A stretch of 64,000 nt of DNA from Dipylidium caninum (lineage: Eukaryota > Platyhelminthes > Cestoda > Cyclophyllidea > Dipylidiidae): positions 248,001 to 312,000 of the forward strand of contig QEYB01001638.1 in assembly GCA_017562135.1 (NCBI GenBank). Reading direction: 5' to 3'. Shown piece by piece: positions 1 through 9,100 of this stretch. The notes beneath the pieces are model-generated. The model did no database searches, was not told where the DNA came from, and saw nothing but the letters and a program-made list of their open reading frames with translations. A program made the position numbers and the translations under genes. Numbering within the stretch: the first letter of the stretch is position 1; each line of letters begins with the position of its first letter.

Positions 1-233
1 ACAATTAGGTTATGTCAAATGTATGTGCTTTTAAAATATTTTATTTGAGCTTACTCGAAGAATCACTATGCGAAACTTCGAAAAGTCTTCACCCAAGAAT
101 GATTTCTTACCCATTTACACTACAAATCACAGCGTTATTTGTGCGATGCAACTTTTTGATAGAAGGTACAGCAATTTAATTATACCACTGTTATAGGAAC
201 CTTTGCCATGAAGATGGAGTAAAGCAACTTTAC

Positions 234-2808
234 TTGGTCATAAGCCCATCGTGGACTTGAGCGACATCCTCGATGTGACAAAACTGTGCAACGGCGATGG
301 CCGAAGGAGCGGTGGGAGTGGAGTGAGCCAAGGCAGCACTCTCAGCGACAGCAAATTCCTCCAGGAAACGACGCAAATGTCCCAGTGCTGGAATAACGTC
401 GATTCGAGCCTCCGTGAGGTGCGGTCGTAGACTCAACAACGCTTGACGCCTCGCACTGTTTCCCAAAATCTCATACCTCACAGCACCCATTAAGCCAGAA
501 AAGAGTATTTGGTAGATTGCCAACCAAACCTGCGAAAACGCACACTGACTCACTTGATGGCCCCTTTACCTTGACCTTTTCCCATCTAAGGGAATAACTT
601 AAAAGGGTTTTTGCCACAGACATAATGCTAACGAGGCCACTAGCCACTCTTTGACCACTCCGATCTTGCGAGGAGTTCGTACAGATTTATACGATGCGTT
701 GGATAAAAAATATTAGAAAGATTACCCAATATGTTCGTCAGTCACCTTCGGAAATTAATTATCAAACTGCTCTAGTCTCTGCAGGATTAAGGTATAGAAA
801 AACATGCAGACATTTTTTTCTGACCCACTCTTTTACATATAATCACGGTATAAATGTGTGTCTTGGCGTAACTTAAAATGGAGGTGCCCTTTAAAGCCGG
901 TCCTACCTGTCCTTCAACCTTGGTCACTAGAGTCCAGTTTTTCTCATCGGTTTCGGGAATCCAACAGCCTGACTCGTGCCACTGATATTTGGTAGGACGT
1001 GCAGAGGTAATGTCTTCTTCGCAACTCCATGGAGTGAGCTCGAGAAGGTGGCAGAGGAGGCAAAGAATTTCGTGAGTGTGCAACAGCCGTCGAGCCATAG
1101 CCAGGGGTACCGCTGAGGCAGATGACGTTGTAGGCAAAGGGGCATTGGCCTCGGTAAAAGTGCTGCAGCAGTACTCAACAAGGTGACGTATTAATGAAAC
1201 AGCTTTCATGCCCACCTCATAAGAGAGAATTTCGGACTGTCGTTGCAGTTCTTCTTCACTGGTTTCCGATGATGGCTGCTGTAAATTGAAAAAGGATATA
1301 TTCTTTCAAATTCCGCTCTAAAGTATAGTCACTGTTAATCAAATAAAGAGCTCTTAACATTGCACATTGTCACTAGCAATGGCTTCCTCATTCGTTATGT
1401 CTTTTTGATTACGAATATAAATAAGCAGAGCTAGATTTCCTAATTCTGGCCACTAGAATGTTAATAACTTTTAGAGTAATACAGAGCAGATCTTGTGTGA
1501 AGTAGCTAGACACTGTCACTAGTTAACATCAGAGGTTGGAAGTATGGATATGCACTGTTTAAATTATTAAGATAGGAGAGAAAATGAGTATACAACAAGC
1601 TATAAAGCGCCACTGTTAAGAGTATCAAGATTAATGCAACAAAAAAATTGTTGACGAATGCGTTTAATGTCAGAGGTCATATGAATGAGTAATGGAGCAT
1701 TTAATTTGCAAGATAAGTTTTATTTCGGACTGAAGTTTCTAAGAGTGTTGAGAAGAACTTAAATTTTCAAATGATCGGGATCATCAAAATTAGTCTAAAA
1801 ATTTGATTTATATGGATATACAATCATTCAAGTAAATTAGTATTTTAATGTAATGCTAATATCAAGTCCAAAAAAATAATTGTAGAGGAAATCCGTATTA
1901 ACATACTTGTTCTTTGAGAACTCGAATGCGAGCCTTCTTAAGCCCACTTGATGTTGCTGTCACAAGACGGCAGAGAGACCGATGACACCAGTCACATAAA
2001 TCCACGGACTCATCACCCAAGCTATCTACTACGTCAGCATGATAAGTGATGGTCTCCAGAAGATTAGTCACAACAAGCTCGTGATATACTGTAATGTAAA
2101 GGGGAAATGTGGGAGTGTTCGAGGGAAGATTGTCCATAAGCTGCTTGAAGACATTTTGATGCCATAATTCGGTGAGAATCAGGTCGCGAATAAGGAACCT
2201 GACCTTCTGATGCGAGACTAAAAACTCCTTCACGAACTCGTCGGTAACCAACCTGGCCGAAGCGATGGCCTATGGCGTCAGTGATAGGGGGTCCTCAATT
2301 ACCTGCATGTTAAGCTTATGTAAGTATGTGTGCTGTTTATACCATTGCTCCGTCCCATAACAGTCGTAGTCCAGATCCTCAAGAGATTCGACAAAGGCTT
2401 CAGCTTCAACCGGGAAAATGATAAACTAAAATAACAAGCTGTACAATTCTTACAATCCTCGCCAAATTAAAGTGATCAGCGCAAGCAAATAAAATTAAAG
2501 GCCGTAATAAATCAATAGCAGGAAAAATAGAAGAAACGATCTAAGGTAGCACAAAAGAACTTCCACAAATTAAGCGCAGACAAATTCTGCTTGACCACGT
2601 GATTCGGTTTCGAAAGGTGAAATCACCACCTCATCTAAGCATAATATAAGCCTATGCCATTTTGAGTTTGCGATTCGGCCGGATACTTCCACTTATACCA
2701 GCGAACGGCCTATGGATTGGTGTTCGCTGCACAAGCATAACATAAGTACTTAATAGTTAGTTGTTGAACGATAATTTTCTCAAAGCGTACCTGAGGCTCG
2801 TTTTCCAT
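234..2808 (-). CDS. ZMYND10: ZMYND10, dynein-arm preassembly factor (5' five coding exons; 3' end off the window)
   Basis: ZMYND10 is a cytoplasmic chaperone partner needed to assemble axonemal dynein arms of motile cilia. Coding exons in transcript order are 2791-2808 (M-E-N-E-P-Q), 2303-2425, 1907-2269, 907-1278 and 234-529. All junctions have GT/AG ends and compatible phases. The product follows the animal protein in order: the EAEAFVESL and QWYKQHTYLHKLNMQ start, EFLVSHQKVRFLIRDL, TFPLYITVYHE, NLLETITYHADV, DLCDWCHRSL, CLLCHLLELTPWS, KVEGQ|VWLAIYQILF and LGHLRRFLEEF. About 390 residues are present. The C-terminal MYND zinc finger expected in this family is not seen and should lie left of base 1. 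The first exon carries only six codons. Known from the family: usually a cilia gene under RFX/FOXJ1 control. Confidence 0.93.
2270..2302 (-). other. ZMYND10: 33-nt intron of ZMYND10
   Basis: Removing these 33 bases (GTAATTG...CCATAG on the minus strand) joins ATG-CAG to GCC-ATC. This restores the family motif L-N-M-Q-A-I without a frame change. Left in, the segment keeps length modulo 3 but introduces an in-frame TAG. It is one of the shortest introns that can be argued from sequence here. Confidence 0.85.
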
Positions 2809-3002
2809 AGGTGAAAATTTCAAAAATGTCAGTTGTAAGGATATGACGACTCAAAACAGATTAGAGCATAAAAACAATCCAAGGCTTCGTTGGAGTTCTA
2901 TTACTCCACAAGGGATCTTCAGTTTCTATAAATTTTCATATAATATCATTATTTGGTTTCATATAACTTGCCGTATCTCTTAAATTACCCCTCGCACCAG
3001 TC

Positions 3003-3016
3003 GTAACGTTGGCAAC
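3003..3016. promoter_or_regulatory. Candidate RFX X-box upstream of ZMYND10
   Basis: The sequence GTAACGTTGGCAAC fits the X-box plan GTNRCC-N(0-3)-RGYAAC with one mismatch in the left half and a perfect right half (GGCAAC). It lies about 195 bp upstream of the ZMYND10 start codon. X-boxes bind RFX factors and mark ciliary genes, which suits this gene. Binding is inferred, not shown. Confidence 0.55.
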
Positions 3017-3167
3017 TTGGGTCATAACGACGGAAACAGAGGCTACGTTAGCAAAATATGACTTCAAACAGCTGAAAATGAGTTAGTTTAGTTCCCATTG
3101 CTATGGTTTAGCAAGGACTCCATTTTGAGCCCTGATTTATATTGGTCTCTTGCACCCAGGTGGACCA

Positions 3168-3182
3168 GTTACCATAACAAAC
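3168..3182. promoter_or_regulatory. Second, weaker X-box-like site
   Basis: GTTACCATAACAAAC has a perfect left half-site (GTTACC) with an AT spacer and a degenerate right half. It is about 360 bp upstream of the ZMYND10 start. A weak match on its own, it is worth listing because of the better site nearby. Confidence 0.3.
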
Positions 3183-3764
3183 GAAGATGCAGGTAAGATG
3201 GCTACCCAGGCATAGGTTATTAACTAGAACGAGCATTCTGAGGACATATGCCTACAATACCAATTTCGTGATCGTTAAAATTCTCCGCAGCCGTATTATC
3301 AAAGACAATCGTGAATAAAATTCAATTTTGAAGGATGTGCTTTCGCTAACATAAAGGCAGCGTCATATGCATTAAAACCGCTTTGAGATGCCAGAGGGGC
3401 ATAAAGGTTCACCTAATTGAAAGTCTGGTTGGCGGATATAAAAATATGCAATCTAAATAAGGTGATAAGAAACAAGAAATCGGTCCTGATAAAAATTTGG
3501 ATCAGCACTTCAATTTAGTTGCCATACTACTAAAGGGCCTATAAGGGAGGTAACTGGCGTAAAACCGTGTTGTTTATCTTAGTGTATTACAACTCAAACA
3601 ACAAATAATATCTTGTTCTGGAGATCCATTGCCTATTTATCAATAGTTTAAAAAAATTATAACAAACATATGATGACAGACTATACACCCTACTGAATAA
3701 TAGCCTTTGATATGTTCGCGATGTTGTCACCTTCGCTATGGACTAAACGTTATCAATGGGCATT

Positions 3765-3817
3765 TTGCAGTGACATCGCGCGCTAATTTTATAAATTCTC
3801 TCGCGACGTCACTGCAA
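3765..3817. repeat. Inverted repeat, 16-bp arms, in the divergent promoter
   Basis: The left arm TTGCAGTGACATCGCG (3765-3780) and right arm CGCGACGTCACTGCAA (3802-3817) are reverse complements with one mismatch, separated by 21 AT-rich bases. The right arm contains GACGTCAC, close to a CRE/ATF core. Located about 340 bp before the GLMN start, it may be a paired factor-binding site or a cruciform-forming element. Confidence 0.7.
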
Positions 3818-4140
3818 CTATAATGAAGGTTGAACTTGACACTGCATGACAAATACCATGACATTATTTCCATTGCTTTTGTAGGGCTCCGAGAATTGTG
3901 ACTGTGACGTTAAATGCGCAAGTGTAGTGTAGAGGGATTGATAGATTCGGACGGATGATGTTAAGCAGGACAAAAAGACAGTTATTAAGTGTGGGACAGA
4001 TGAATGAGTCGTTGAGGTAAATCGTACGTCTGAAAATTAGGCCCATTTTACGATCCCACGAAAAGACTACTGTTCAAAAATAATAACTGAACTTTCATCC
4101 TTTGATTGGCTGACAATATTATGTGTTAAATGTCTTAACT

Positions 4141-4152
4141 GTAAGTTGGCAG
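4141..4152 (+). promoter_or_regulatory. 12-bp motif GTAAGTTGGCAG just before the GLMN start
   Basis: This 12-mer ends two bases before the GLMN ATG. An almost identical copy (GTAAGTTGGTAG) lies at 6064-6075 upstream of COQ9. Its ends look like a splice donor and acceptor but it is too short to be an intron. It could be an initiator-type element or a trans-splice acceptor context. Confidence 0.35.
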
Positions 4153-4154
4153 CG

Positions 4155-5921
4155 ATGGGTTCTTCTTTACAACCAGATTGCGACAAGATTGTTGTTCCTT
4201 TAAATGACGCATTCGAGAAAAGTGACTTCAAAACCGTTCAGAGTCTTATTAGTGACGTTGTTTCGGCTGACTCGTCCATATCTTGGGATCTGATATCGTG
4301 GCTGTTAAGCAAATTAGATGATTCCTCACTTATGTACTTTCGTGAGTGGGAGGATTTCTTTAAGATTAACATCTCTGAACTATCCGGGTATCTTAGCGTG
4401 AAGGAATTTGCGTTAGTTCTTCTTGAAGGAGTGGCGTCGAACACGACTCTTCGTGCGCTGTCATTCTCTGTCCCCTTTTTAAAAGATTGTGCTGTTTCAT
4501 TTGGACTTCCAGATTACGTGAACACACATTCAATATTGGCTTCTATTCAGAGAAAGTTGCATACTCTTATATTGGAAAGCAAAAGTTTCAGCAGTTCCAA
4601 GTTCATTAAACCATTCAACGTATTGATTCCCAACATTGCTAATTTATTTGTTAGTATTTTCCCCAAAGATGTCAACAAAAATGATGCTTCTTTGTATACA
4701 GAAGATGTGTTATATTACCTGTCGGAAGCTCTTTATTTACTGGAAGTGAACGAGAATACTGCGCCCATTTTTGAATCTTTTATCTCTGTTTTGCAAATAA
4801 CCGGACCTGGCCTGTGCTCTAGGTGTTATGATATATATTATTATTCCAAAGCTTGTTCTGGCACCGATATTCTATCACACTTTACTGACCATAACATGGC
4901 CTTTTTGCACGCTTTGGGTTTGTGTTTGACATCACGAACCCTGCGTTCGTACTGGCCAACTATTTTCACAGAAGTGTACGAATTTGGATTGTTTGTGCAC
5001 ATTTCTGCCCCTTTTATACAAAACGTGGCGAAGTGTTTCGTTGAAGGCTCCTTGGTGTCAAAATTGGACATAAAAAGACTTATTCGTACTCAAGATCACC
5101 TTCTTCTCTTATCTTCTGGGATTCAACGATGTCTTCCTACCACCTGGTGGACTTCTTTTCCTATTTCATTAATAACAAACTTTGAGTCGATTTCAAAGTG
5201 CCCCATCTCATCCAGAAACCTCCCAGTCGAGGTCAAAAATAGTGTATTGGCTGTTGAGTCGCTTCTGTCTTCTGCGTCGATTACTGCTTGTTGCAAACTC
5301 TTCTCTGGTGTTATGGACCGATCAACTAAGCCTTTCCATTGTGGTCTAAGAGCCCATATGATCGTTCTTTTCAAAAATTTTCTGCACGATGTATTATTAA
5401 AATTACAAGGAGTCAATCGGCATGATCTAGTACTCGCGGAAACAATGATAGGCGAGTCTAACGTCATACTACCGTTTGATTCGACTTACCTTCGGAGCAT
5501 TTGCGACCTAATATTTCAGTATCCACTACCCAATTGCAGTGACTCTCTTTTTGATCAGTTCGGTTGGTTAATGGCGGCTTTGAACTTGGCTATCTACGTT
5601 AAAATCCGCATAAAGTCGATTACAGGGTCGGAATGTGGCAATGAAATTAAGGAAATCACTTGTGATATTGAATCGGCTTTTAATCGCCCGGACGCCCAAG
5701 GCAGGAGCTTGTTGAAAACCAAATTCATTGACCCACTCACTTCAGACGTTGTATCGCTGTCAAACAGATATAAATTAGCACAAAGGGAATATGAACGAAA
5801 TCCAGATCCCGCAGCCATTGCTCCTAATGCACCAACTCTTCAGGAATGTCAAATTAACTTACTTCGATTTCGATTGCTTATGGATACTATATGTCGTGTA
5901 GGGCAGTTTGCTGTCGTCTAA
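4155..5921 (+). CDS. GLMN: Glomulin-like protein (RBX1-binding inhibitor of cullin-RING ligases), intronless
   Basis: A single open frame gives 588 residues, close to the 594 of human glomulin. The ATG at 4155 is used; the upstream in-frame codon at 4146 is TTG. The protein is alpha-helical throughout, as expected for a HEAT-like repeat. The best family agreement is C-terminal: FGWLMAALNLAIYVKIRIK, then LLKTKFIDPLTSDVVSL followed by an RYKLAQREYE helix, and a last helix LLRFRLLMDTICRVGQ. In the known family this C-terminal part binds RBX1 and blocks E2 access to SCF-type ligases. N-terminal similarity is weak. The coding region has no intron although its neighbours do. A polyadenylation signal follows 15 bases after the stop. 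The alternative is another helical-repeat protein of the ALF4/glomulin superfamily. Confidence 0.77.
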   Translation: MGSSLQPDCDKIVVPLNDAFEKSDFKTVQSLISDVVSADSSISWDLISWLLSKLDDSSLMYFREWEDFFKINISELSGYLSVKEFALVLLEGVASNTTLRALSFSVPFLKDCAVSFGLPDYVNTHSILASIQRKLHTLILESKSFSSSKFIKPFNVLIPNIANLFVSIFPKDVNKNDASLYTEDVLYYLSEALYLLEVNENTAPIFESFISVLQITGPGLCSRCYDIYYYSKACSGTDILSHFTDHNMAFLHALGLCLTSRTLRSYWPTIFTEVYEFGLFVHISAPFIQNVAKCFVEGSLVSKLDIKRLIRTQDHLLLLSSGIQRCLPTTWWTSFPISLITNFESISKCPISSRNLPVEVKNSVLAVESLLSSASITACCKLFSGVMDRSTKPFHCGLRAHMIVLFKNFLHDVLLKLQGVNRHDLVLAETMIGESNVILPFDSTYLRSICDLIFQYPLPNCSDSLFDQFGWLMAALNLAIYVKIRIKSITGSECGNEIKEITCDIESAFNRPDAQGRSLLKTKFIDPLTSDVVSLSNRYKLAQREYERNPDPAAIAPNAPTLQECQINLLRFRLLMDTICRVGQFAVV

Positions 5922-5935
5922 GCCTGATTTTTTTT

Positions 5936-5941
5936 AATAAA
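5936..5941 (+). terminator. Polyadenylation signal AATAAA after GLMN
   Basis: AATAAA begins 15 bases after the GLMN stop codon, followed by T-rich sequence, which suggests a very short 3' UTR. Confidence 0.6.
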
Positions 5942-6063
5942 ATTGCTTATTTTGTAGATATACATTTTTTCAAGATCACCATATTGGTGTCATTTATCTG
6001 TGTTTGCTTTCGTCTTTTATTAGGAACATTGAAGATGATTAGATCAGCTACAAATTTTAAACA

Positions 6064-6100
6064 GTAAGTTGGTAGAATCGTCGGTTTGTAGGTTTATTAG
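6064..6100 (+). other. COQ9: Possible 37-nt leader intron upstream of COQ9
   Basis: The segment starts GTAAGTTGG and ends TTATTAG, two bases before the COQ9 start codon. The donor is a full consensus and the acceptor is plausible. Its size matches the 33-nt intron in ZMYND10. It could instead be the acceptor of a trans-spliced leader, with the donor-like start being chance. Confidence 0.4.
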
Positions 6101-6102
6101 AA

Positions 6103-9100
6103 ATGGATTCATATACTCTCTTTCCTAGTTGCATCCGTCGTATCCTCACTTCGGCGGCGGGTCGCCGCGGTATTCTGACGACTCTTCAGTCTCAATCTTT
6201 TGCTAAACTGAAAGCTTTGAGTCGACCTCCAGTATATAGAATGGGTAGGTTTGAGGCCTATATAATGGAGGATTTTATGGGGCTGACACATCATTTATTG
6301 TTTATCCAAGTGTCGAAACTTGTCCTATTGGTTTTTCCGTTTTTGGCAAAGGCACACAGATGATAGCATTAACACATTTCGTAGAATATATCGGCCGTCT
6401 GAGCTATCGTATTCATGAAGCTTTTGGGTTACTTTTTTTGGCGTAAGCTCCAAACGGAAATTGCGTTAAACTGTCTAAAACTTCAACGTTTCTTTTTGTT
6501 TTCTTCTGAGTTAATGTTTTGAACAAGAAGTCAGCCGACCCTATTCGGATGAAGTTGAAAGTTTTTTTATTTCCACCAAATATATCAACATCCTGTCCTA
6601 TAAAGCGTATTCTTCTGTTAAATTTTAGTTGCCGTCTTTAACACCACAAACACCGCCATGCCGGGTTCATCGGAGCATGTGACGCACGTAACGGAAACAG
6701 AGGAGACCAAACACTCGGAAGATCAGGGGTTAGACATGCTAGAAGAGGAACGAGAGCGCGCGTTGGAGGCCGCAGTGGCCCTCGTACCCACCCTCGGGTG
6801 GTCACGTGAAGCCCTCGAGACCGCCTGTTTGCAGCTCAATCTATCTCCCGGATTACACTCACTTGTAATGCCCCGAGGACCCATTGACCTCGTTCTCTAC
6901 TTCTACGAGTCTCGTAACCATCGTCTTGCCGATGAGTTAGCCAGGTGGCGTATGGAGGACATCAGCGACAACGATAAACACTCCATTATCGAATCCAACA
7001 GGTTTTTCAACAATTTTTTTACGCGCATTAAGTATTGTGCCACTTTTCTTTACCAGCGTACTTTAAATGTCTTTCATATGATTTTCGCATTCCTCCCTGA
7101 GTTTTATATGGTTCTTTTTATAGAAAGTTTATGGAAGATTTAGCGTAGAGCGCCGGTTTGGGTTGTGGGTTGTAAATTGGTTGTGTGAAGAATCTTTTAA
7201 TTCAGTCATAAAACAATCGGAAGGTATTTGATGGAACTTTCATTAGCTGGATAATTCCGTGATTAGATCCTTTGTCTGGCTAGGTTAAATCCCAAGTGCC
7301 ATCAATCGTGACTTTTTACGCACGTATTATCGCTCGATATTTACTATTCATATCTCTTCCATTCAATGCAAAGATCTCCCTAATCCTTAGGAATTGTTTT
7401 GTTTCCAAGACTTATCACTTGTTTTAAATGTACATCATTGTGTTTATTAGCCACCTTGAACCACGCAGTGACATTTCCTACCTGGTGCATCAATTTTGTG
7501 GTAGTTGCCTTAAGCGTTACTTGCCTTTACTTCTATTTTTCTGCTCATGGGGTGCAACTTCAGATGGTTTTGCCATGGCTCTCAGGTGAAGAGTTCATTT
7601 TGCATATTCTTTATTAGTCTTTTTCATTTTTATCACCGATTTTAACTTCACGAATCGGACTATCTTTTTTCTACGCCATTTGCGTAGATTTTTTTACTGA
7701 AGTAACTTAGGTAGCATAGTTGATCACAGGTTCGGATTTGAGGCGCCTCCTCCTTTCAAGACTAAGTGGGAGACAGACGTCTTTCTCCGTCGCGCGATTG
7801 AATACCGACTAAGATCCAACGACGAAGTGTACCCTTACTGGCGGCACGCCATGGCCCTACTTGCCTTACCTCAAAATATCCCCGCTGCCATCGGACTCGA
7901 AGCACAACTTGTTGATGAAATTTGGGCACAGGCCGGCGACCGGTCTGTTGACGTATGTTATTTACGAAGTTTCACCAAATAACCATATCGTCCCATTCTC
8001 TACCAATGTGCGCTTTTTTTCAAATTTTTACTCTTCAACGCTGTTTTTGTTTGTGCCTAGAGTTTGTTTTGTCATTTTGTCTAGTTTCTCTTGGTGACGA
8101 GTTATTTGCCCTTAGATGATTTGCCAAAGTTGTCCTTACCAGTTGCCATTTCGGCACCTCGGTCTTGTTGGACTAGATTGATTAATTTTATACGATATAT
8201 TTGTGTTATCACAGTAAATCGGCTGACAATCGTTTTCTTAAACCTCTAGTGTTTTTTTTTACTTCGTTTGCAACTTTCCATCATTGTTGATATGTAGCAA
8301 TTTTGACTGACAAAAATTTCGTTTTTTGGGACATTTTGAATGCCTTATTTCAATAGGTATTTTTGTCTTACGCCAATGAGTTAAAATCAGAATCTCTTTT
8401 GGTCCATCGTAAGTTCAATATTCGGGCGAATTCTACTGGTAACAAGTCCTACTGCTCGGGAAAAACTGGCCGCCCGTAAGTAAGTATCAAACTGGCCAAT
8501 GCAAGAACTATGGTTGAGGTAAAAATGCAGGCTTTACACTTTATTAATACTCTTCTGGCCGCCAACTTCTGCTTTCCCAAAATCCCGCATTTTTTCCACG
8601 GCCTCATAGATACCCCGTTTCGCATGCACAGGTCTCTGCTGTTTGGTAGTATTGTGGAGGGTGGTAGAAGTGTCGGCTGCGAGGTGCACCTCAGTGGCTA
8701 TCTTTTCGCCAGTGAGCGCGTGTAAGTGTGAACGCCATATATATATATAATATAGGAGACCCAGAAATTGTTGAATATTTCTCAAACTAATTAATCTTTC
8801 TAAGTACAAAATACCCACCTTGTAATGAATTTCCTATTATATGCAAGTTGCTGCATCCTTAATCTGTGGACTCTTCGCTTCATTATTCTGCTAGACTGAG
8901 TGTCGATTCTTCTAAAGTGGGCTAGCTTTTCTCACAGAGACTTAATATCGCGCCAAAAACATTCTTGATGCGCTATGCGCTTTATTTCAGTTGCTTTTTC
9001 TCCTTCGTCGCAGTGTAGTTTTAATTGATATCCAAATTTCGGTAGTCTTCTTTTGAAACGAGAACTCCGTATTGCATGCCCGCCAAGTTACATTTTTTAA

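Larger units (their letters stand above)
2809..4154. promoter_or_regulatory. Divergent intergenic region ZMYND10 / GLMN
   Basis: This stretch of 1.35 kb lies between the ZMYND10 start codon (minus strand) and the GLMN start codon (plus strand), and I see no credible reading frame in it. It must hold the promoters of both genes. It contains X-box-like sites near the ZMYND10 side and a long imperfect inverted repeat near the GLMN side, each listed separately. Confidence 0.6.

Noticed and set aside
1..233. Search for the next ZMYND10 exon and its MYND zinc finger
   Set aside because: No frame entering in the required phase avoids early stops or shows the cysteine pattern; the exon must lie outside the window.
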